DNA of 64,000 nt from NCBI GenBank assembly GCA_002104985.1, contig MCGO01000143.1, forward strand, positions 1-64,000, read 5' to 3'. This document shows, piece after piece, positions 56,807 through 64,000 of this stretch. Each line of letters begins with the position of its first letter. Within the stretch, counting starts at the first letter, position 1. The DNA comes from Rhizoclosmatium globosum. Taxonomy: Eukaryota; Chytridiomycota; Chytridiomycetes; Chytridiales; Chytriomycetaceae. The notes beneath the pieces are model-generated. The model saw only the letters and a program-made list of their open reading frames with translations. It did no database searches and was not told the origin of the DNA. Made by a program: the position numbers and the translations under genes.

Positions 56807-58413
56807 TCAATTGATTCTTCGCCAAAGATTATACCGCCATTTCAACTCCTCAGGCCCATGAGACTCCAAACTCGGAGACAGCTTTGCTTCTTCATACCTC
56901 TTCAACAGCGGGAAAATCATGGAATCAGCGCGTTTCTTGCTATTCCCGTACAGCATAAGCGCGACCTGTAATGCGTGGAACTGAAGTTTACTTTCTGGAT
57001 TCACGCCCTCTGGGTTGGCGGTCATGAAAATCAAGTTTCGCTTTTGCGGTTGTGGGTGTTGTATTGACGAGGGCGACAAAGTGTTGAAACAACCAGCAGG
57101 TCCACGGTGAGGCTGATCGCCCAGGAATATAATCATAGAACCAGGCTTAAGACCTGTATTCGCAATTAAGACTTTTGCAAATTGTATAGAAAACTCCTCT
57201 CACCCGTACTTTTCATCGGACGCGCCAAGTGTTCCAACGACGCATACGAAAACCGGTCTTGATCCATCAAAAGAAACTTGAATTTCGCTTCAATCTTTTC
57301 CCTCGTTTCCGGATTTCGAAGTTGCTCATCGGAGAGGTAATCCGACCTGCTCAAGTCCTGCGTGAAAGGCGGGCCGAGTACCGAGCGAGGCAGGAACTCT
57401 GTCGAGCTGCAAAGGTCTCCTACATTGAATAGTGCGCGTACACTTGTGCTGAAGAGGGCGTCACAGTGCCACGCTTGTTTCGTCTTGTCATGTGTTGGTT
57501 TCGAGAGTAATGCAGCGTCCTTGTGGACCTGCATATTCTTGTCTGGAAATGCAGATTGAGATACACGTTCCAGCACATTTTCAATGGCAGAGAAGAGCGT
57601 GCGATATCCAGCGGCTCGTTTGTTGATGGTGGATTGAGTGGTGTTGCCTTGGATCTTTTCTGCTGTTGAGCGCTTCGTTGCAGGTTGCATCATTTCTTGC
57701 AAGACAAGGCATTCTCGAGCTGTGAGAATGTTTTCAATGTACACTGCTCCGTATTCCAACAATTTTGACGCGGCTGCTTGAGTAACGTTATCGATATGAT
57801 CTTGATTCCAGTCTATACAGCATCGCCCTCCTTCGAAATCTGATTCCGAAGACTGTTGTTCATGATTGTCCTTCAATTCAACAGATCTGTTTTGAAGATG
57901 CGAATCGGAAGCAGAGCCAAAACTAGATCTGTAACTGTTATTGAACGAGGTTCCTTTTAGTGTAGTAGTTTCTTGATCGCTTTCGTAGCCATTTGAGGTT
58001 AAATGCAAACAAGTGCACCATGGATTGAGTTGATCCTTTTCGTCGTCTGAATACGAAATCGAAGCAGATCGTTGTCGCTTTCTAGTTGTTGAAGAAGGAG
58101 AAGAAGGAGAAGAAGATGACCAGAGAGTGTTTGTTGAACTTGTTTGATCAGACTGGGTCTGGCCCTCGAACGAGTGTACTTGATCACACGAACCTTCCTG
58201 AACCACTTTGTTATCAAGTCCAAGCTCATGTTCAAAGTCCGCAGGTTCAGGTGATTCAGATGCTGTGTGCCTGGTAGACAGTGCATCACCAACTGTGCTT
58301 GTATACAGTCCAAGAAGTGCTTCAATTTGCGCTTTCTGGGCCGCAATTAAATCATTCTGTTCAGCGATTTGAGACAGAAGAGACTGTGACTGGGTGTGGT
58401 TCAATCCTTGCAT
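56807..58413 (-). CDS. 2-oxoglutarate/Fe(II) dioxygenase-like protein, 518 aa
   Basis: Exons 58413-57204 and 57153-56807. The N-terminal about 190 residues are a helical start then a Ser/Thr/Asp-rich disordered part with RKRQRS. The C-terminal part contains an HxD pair (AWHCDALFS) and a distal FLGDQPHRGPAG, in the order H-x-D...H...R/G expected of the double-stranded beta-helix dioxygenases (phytanoyl-CoA hydroxylase-like). The segment CIDWNQDHIDNV before it could be the usual helix that opens the fold. The substrate is unknown. The assignment rests on motif order only. Confidence 0.5.
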
Positions 58414-58526
58414 TTCAACGTTATTTATTTATTTTCACAAGAAGATTAAAAGAAGAACTTAAAAGAAATCGTTTTAAAAATCAAAACTTTATTTTAAAAG
58501 TTTCTATGCCAATTATGGGGGGGACC

Positions 58527-61500
58527 CTATTTACGAGCCATTTCCATCAAATAATCATACTCTCCAGAATCCTTACACATGTTTTGGAAGATTCCTTCCT
58601 GTTGCATCAACTCCAGCGGTGTACCAAACTGGGCAACACGTCCCTTCTCCAACACCAAGATTTTATCATAATCACATACAGTTCTCAAACGGTGTGCAAT
58701 GACCAAGAGCGTCTTGCCAGCAAACGAAGGTCCTCGCATAGCCAACTGAATATTCGCATCAGTCTCGTTATCCACAGACGCAGTAGCTTCGTCAAAGACA
58801 GTCAAAGTACTGGACTTCAAAAGAGCACGGGCAAGACACAATAGCTGTCGTTGTCCTTGAGAAAAGTTGTTTCCTCCTTCTGCTACAGCTGCTTCCAGAG
58901 TAACTCCAGTTCTTGTAGACTCAGACATTTCAGAGGCTGTTTCGTCAAGTGTTGCCTCGCTGTTGCTCTTTTCCATCTTTCCACCACTAGTCTCCTTTGA
59001 TGATAGAGACTGCATACTCTCCAAGAAGCGAACCTGCTTCAACGATGTCCACAGTGTAGCATCATCGTACTCATTGAATGGATCAAGGTTGGATCGAATG
59101 GTTCCAGCAAAGAGGATTGGGTCTTGAGGAATCATTGTAATCTTGGACCGCAAGTCAAATAATCCCAACGTGGAAATATCAATGCCATCGATAGAAATAG
59201 TTCCCTGGCTTGGTTCGACGATACGGAACAACGACAGAGACAAAGAAGACTTTCCAGCTCCAGTACGCCCAACAATTCCAACCTTCTCTCCACCTTGAAC
59301 TTGGAACGAAACATCCGACAAAACAGCAGGCTGATCTGGCGCATACCTCATCTCCAACCCTTGTACAGACAAGCTTCCCTTTGAAGGCCAGTTTGATGGT
59401 GGCCTACTTCCTTCAATCACAGCTGGCCTCTCCTGCTCGATTTCACTATACTCCGCGACTCTCTCCACAGCATTCATGTTCATTTCAAGCTGCGCCTGGA
59501 TACGCACAATCCAGACCAAATAGTCCGTCAAACTCAACGTCCACGTCAAACTCAGCCCTGCAAGTCCAGCACCAATTACATCGCGCATAGCGACTGTACC
59601 CACAGCGGAAATCAGGATGACCAAACTTGCGATTGTGGAGATACGGGTTCCGAACCAACGGTTTGCGGCCCACATGTAGAAGAAGGCGCGGTGGTTGGTG
59701 TCGACACGGTCCAGGTTTTCAGTCATGAAGCGTTGTTCGGATCCGTAGGCACGGATGGTCGAGACACCAACAAGGGTTTCACTGAACATGGAGTAAATGG
59801 GGCTTCGGGTTGATGAATCGAGTCTCTTGATTTCTCGCTGGGTTGCGAGGAATTTGGAAGAGACTGAGTAGTAGATGAAGAGGATAGGGAAGAGGGTGAT
59901 GAGGAATGTAGGAGTGACGGCAACAACGACAGATAGGACAGCGAGTGCGTCAAAGATTGTTCCAATAAACTCTTCAAAGTTACGCATGACTCCGTTGTCA
60001 ATGACAGAGATATCCTTGGTGGCTCTGAGCGTGGAAGTTAGTTTGAAATTCGGTTGATATCTTGACAGCACATACCTGTTGAGAATACGACCAATAGGTG
60101 TAGTGTCGAAGAAACGCATTGGGGCATAAATAATTCTCTCAATCAAGACAGAGTGGAACTTCTTGGATGCGCGGTAGGATCCCCAAGATCGAACGGCGAA
60201 AGCTGTAAACCAAAGGTAAGACTTACAAAACACCTCAGAGTAGATATTCAAAACTCACCAGTTAAGAAAGCACAGACCCAAACGCAACTAATCAAAGCAT
60301 AGATGCGAATGTAATAGTCCACATCGACACCAGTTTCGCCAACATTCAAGACATTCATGGCACTAGTTTGAACAGACGCCTGCAAAACTCCAAACATACT
60401 CTTTGACGAAACCAAAGCATCAGTCCAACCAACACCCTGGTTCATAGCCAAAGAACCAAACATAGCTCCACCACCAAGAGTCGTTGTTCCATTACCCTTC
60501 ACAGATTCATATGCATCAGCCCACAACTTGAGCCAGTAATCGTTGAAAATCATGATTCCACGGTCAGAAGCGTTGAAAAGCATCAACAGTCCCAAGAAGA
60601 TAATACCACCAGCACGACCCAGGTACAAAGCATAATACTTAAGCTTCGTAGCGCCAGTAGCGTTCGCCTCTGTATCAATAAGCTTCGCACTCTCAGCAGT
60701 CTTTCCATTCGCATAATCCTTCAATGCAGCAACATCCACTTCCTCCATAACGTCACTCTCCTCTTCATCACTCGAATCAGAATCCTGTGCAAACACAGTG
60801 TTTAACGAGCTACTACTCGCCTTCTTCTCCAACTCTCCACTTCCGTCACCAGATTCAACACCAACAACAACAGCAACACCGGGAATCCGAACAACATCTC
60901 TCACAGGTCCAGCACCAAGCAACGATCCACTCGACACAGCAACCATGTACTTGACCTGCTTTCCTCTCAACACCAACCCAGTCGCATGCGTGACGAGAAC
61001 TCTCGTACGTCCCTTCAAAAGCGGTCCACAAATCGCCTTCTCAAACAACCACTTTGCAGTTGGAGCGTCAACAGCAGAAAGTGGGTCATCCAACAGAATA
61101 ACACTGGCTGAGGAATAAACAGCACGAGCAAGACTGACACGTTGCTTCTGTCCTCCAGAGAGGTTAATTCCCTTCTCTCCAATCTCAGTCAAATCTCCGG
61201 CTTCAAGCGTCTCCAAGTCCTTAACGAGAGCACATGCTTTGATGACTTGGTCGTATCGAACAGCGTCGTATGGTTCGCCAAAGAGGATATTGTTTCGGAT
61301 GGTTTCGTTTTGGAGCCATGAGGTTTGGGCAACGTAGGCGACACTTGCAGGAAGGTGTGAGGATCCTTGGAGACGTTTCATTTCACCGAGAAGGGCTTGG
61401 AGGAGAGACGATTTTCCAGATCCTATATATCTTGTAAGTAAAGAAAGTGGAGAAAGACTTGTAAAGCAGAGTTCTCACCAGTTGGGCCTACAATGACACT

Positions 61501-63473
61501 CAAAGCGCCAACAGGGAAGTTCACATTCAAATCCCGAAGCGTGAAAGCAGTGTTGACAGCAGAAACAGTTGCATTCATAGTCGACAAGGAAGTGCTCGAA
61601 GCACTCGCAGCCAGCAAAGGAGTCCGTTCGGTAGCTTCTTCCACCTTGACAGCCTTTTCATCTCCAGAATACCACTTATACCAACCCGCCTTAAACCCAA
61701 TCGCAACGTCACCCTCCGAATCCGCCTGCTTCTTTCCTTCAACATCAACATACTTTTCCAATTCTTCCTGATCCAAAAACTTTGTAATACGGCGGAACGC
61801 AACCTTCAACTGGAACACGTCGCTGATGATGTATGGCAACACCATAAGTGGGATACGTAAACTGTTGAAGAGGGAGAGACATGTGAAAGCAAGTTGGGCG
61901 TCGAGTTCTTTTCCCGCGACTTTCGTGAGGGTTGTTAGGGTGACGAAGGAGACAATGAGAGGAGTCATGAGCCAGATGAATGTGTTTGCTGCACCGTTGA
62001 GGTACATTTCAATCAAGGTACGCATTTCCTTGTCTCGTGCTTGATTGATTTTCTCGAGGAACTTCTTTTCCCAAGCAAAGTACTACAAAGGATATTAGGA
62101 AAACAAAGAAAGTGGAAAGAGGAGTGAATAATTACCTTGATGATACGAATTCCTTGCAACACTTCATTCACAACATTGGTACGTCCATCTTTAGCAGCCA
62201 TCAACTTTTCATAGACTCGAATATTCCATTTCGAATTCCAGTAAGTCAATGGCAACGAAAACACCATGACAGCTAATCCAGCAAGTGCAGGCCAGCCAAC
62301 AACATACAACAATCCAGCAACAGCCGACGCAATATGAAGCGGCATCAACACAATATCATACAACTCAGGCAACGAGTCACGAATCGTTTCCGCATCTGTA
62401 CTCATCAACGAAACAATCTTTCCAACGCTCGCATCATCTTCTTCGTCTTCCCCTTCCTTTCCTTCATTCTCCTTTTTCTCCCCAGAATCCGCACCGCCAC
62501 TCGGAATTCGCTTCAAAGATTTACAATAAATCTCATTCACAAGGACAGCCTTGATTCTAATCGACATCTTTCGGGCCATGTGCCATGCATGGTTATCACA
62601 TAACGCTCTCAGTCCCGTAACCGCACCAAACGCAATAGCAAACAGAAAGACAGGCACGCCAGGAACAGGATCCTGGATATACCCCGTGATTCTGTATAAA
62701 AAGTACGGCCCGGCAAGACCAAACAGCGTTGACGCCGTAGCAATCACAAACTGAACAGAAAAAGCACTGGACTCCGAGGCAAGAAGTGCAAGCCACAGTT
62801 TCGAGTACCGTTGTTTAAACTCCTTAAACCGGTGCACGGCAGTGCTAGCGCGTTCCGGGTCCGGCAGTGCAGGCAGGTCTTCAAGCTTCAACGGCCGTCT
62901 GGAACCTTCGCGCATAAGCGGATTCATCCACGTGAAATACAGGACTTCAAAGAACTTCCCGCCCTTGAATGCGGATTCTGGTTCTGGGGGAGGAATCATG
63001 GCTCCGCGGGTGCGTGTTGCGTCGTTTGTGGATTGGATTGACACGTCGAGGAAAGTGAAGTGGGAGTAGAAAAGGGTTGAGAGGAGGGCGAGGGATGCGA
63101 GGAGGGACAGGGCACGTGTTGGTGTGATGGGCATTGTGGCTGACACAATCAAGTCAACTGGGACAAGGAAACAACCAAAAATAAGTGGCACTTTGGGGGC
63201 TAGTAGGGCTCCGAAGAGTGCTACTAGCTCAAATATGATTGGTAGAAGGTCCAAGAGGGGGGTCTTGGAGGTTGTTGACAGCGCTATCAGTTGGCCTGCT
63301 TGCACTGCACAGGCAAGTCCAAGCAGACTGTAGGTAAGCCAAGGATTGGTAACAGTAATAGCCTCAGTTTCAGTAGGTTCATTAGTCTCGGTTGAAGGAA
63401 GAAGGGGCGAGGTTTCGTCTAACAGAATGGTCAGCGGTTGATTGGTAATGCTGTCAAACAAGCACTCTACCAT
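58527..63473 (-). CDS. ABC transporter, ABCC (MRP) subfamily, full-length
   Basis: Exons 63473-62136, 62082-61479, 61422-60259, 60202-60076 and 60024-58527; 1576 aa. Order: an N-terminal hydrophobic region with four or five helices (short TMD0), the ABCC linker with FFEVLYFTWMNPLM, TMD1, NBD1 with Walker A GPTGSGKSS (split by an intron), signature LSGGQKQR and VILLDD, an acidic linker (DSSDEEES), TMD2, and NBD2 with GRTGAGKSS, FSQGQRQ and VFDEAT. The usual catalytic Glu after Walker B in NBD1 is Asp, as in many ABCC proteins, so NBD1 may bind but not hydrolyse ATP well. An open frame (63642-63454) lies just upstream in another frame and could be a missed N-terminal part. Export of glutathione conjugates or toxins is typical of the family. 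Confidence 0.93.
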
Positions 63474-63939
63474 TTCGTGCAGTACTCCTTCTCGATGATT
63501 TGCCCTTCAATAATAGACTCAATACAAATGCAGACAGACACGCTGCCAGCACAGTAGCAGTAACCCGAACGTCCATTCCACGTTTCAGAAGATCTTTTTC
63601 AGATTTTCCCCAAAAACAAAGAGAAAGTGATATCGCCACCATTTTGGGCTTGGCTCAACTTGACCACACTCTCCCAGAAACTTGACCTCTCCTTTGTGAT
63701 TTGCAGCATGCATGAGGATTTCCAATAATCAGCAAAGCAGGTTTGTAACAGCTTGGAAAGAAAAAACAGGGGTGGAAGTTATGCACTGCAATTCAAATCA
63801 CGATAATTATTAGTTTCAATAAAAAAGGATAGAAAAAGAGAAGACATCTTTCTCTTTCTCGTTCATTGAGAAGAGTGGGATAAGCCCCTTGTACTTTTTT
63901 GCATCTATTTTTAGACCAGTTTCTCCGTTGAATTGAGCG
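63474..63939. other. Divergent intergenic region, right edge
   Basis: The upstream region between the ABCC transporter (minus) and the gene starting at 63940 (plus). It contains a short ORF on the minus strand (63642-63454) with a hydrophobic stretch that could belong to the transporter N-terminus. Otherwise nothing was recognised. Confidence 0.5.
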
Positions 63940-64000
63940 ATGAATCCAACGAACCAACGCACATTTCAGATTGTAGTCGCAGTGACAATTCTGGCACTTT
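63940..64000 (+). CDS. Start of a gene cut by the right edge
   Basis: An ATG at 63940 opens a frame MNPTNQRTFQIVVAVTILAL that runs off the window. The sequence looks like a short cytosolic end followed by a membrane anchor or signal peptide. Nothing more can be said. Confidence 0.4.
   Translation, partial: MNPTNQRTFQIVVAVTILAL

Noticed and set aside
63454..63642. Upstream ORF as part of the ABCC transporter
   Set aside because: It ends in another frame with no intron or single-base fix that joins it cleanly; mentioned only as a possibility.

Overview
The window is nuclear DNA of a zoosporic (flagellated) early-diverging fungus, most likely a chytrid. Genes have many short GT-AG introns (about 40-75 nt), there is an Atg1 autophagy kinase and a cytosolic ribosomal protein gene, and several genes belong to families found in ciliated or flagellated eukaryotes (CFAP300, XRRA1, an NME5-like nucleoside diphosphate kinase). 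The left end is subtelomeric. Short CCCTAA tracts on the + strand mean that the chromosome end lies to the left and the centromere to the right. Species cannot be fixed from sequence alone.

Region 1 (1-10360) is a telomeric retroelement array. A decayed LINE runs in from the left edge, and its poly(A) tail is joined directly to telomere repeats. These cap a 5'-truncated Penelope-like element (PLE). Two complete, almost identical PLE units (3620 and 3622 bp) follow head to tail, then two leader-only units, then more telomere-like repeats. Each PLE unit has an SR-rich ORF1 and an endonuclease-free PLE reverse transcriptase. At each unit junction I can fold a type I hammerhead ribozyme. Its predicted cleavage site is, to within one base, the 5' end of the last leader-only unit. 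The 3' end of that unit lies in an internal telomere-like motif. This suggests an element whose RNA is trimmed by the ribozyme and primed on the chromosome end.

Region 2 (10360-22300) is subtelomeric accessory DNA. It holds eight copies of a 77-bp palindromic minisatellite, a zinc-finger plus tyrosine-recombinase-like gene broken by several homopolymer frameshifts and bearing a 137-bp inverted repeat, two Crinkler-type effector genes (header, P-loop NTPase, PD-(D/E)XK nuclease), and an unrecognised gene.

Region 3 (22270-64000) is gene-dense core chromosome: a 2560-residue coiled-coil protein divergent from ATG1; two dually acylated MGCG proteins sharing SKQxS repeats (one with an NDK domain) that flank a tandem pair of CAD-type alcohol dehydrogenases; RPL7 with a box C/D snoRNA in its second intron; an unrecognised gene convergent with XRRA1; two paralogous seven-helix proteins flanking CFAP300; an unknown protein; a 2-oxoglutarate/Fe(II) dioxygenase-like protein; an ABCC transporter; and the start of a further gene at the right edge. 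The spliced lengths of the genes whose exons I summed are multiples of three, except where a frameshift is noted.
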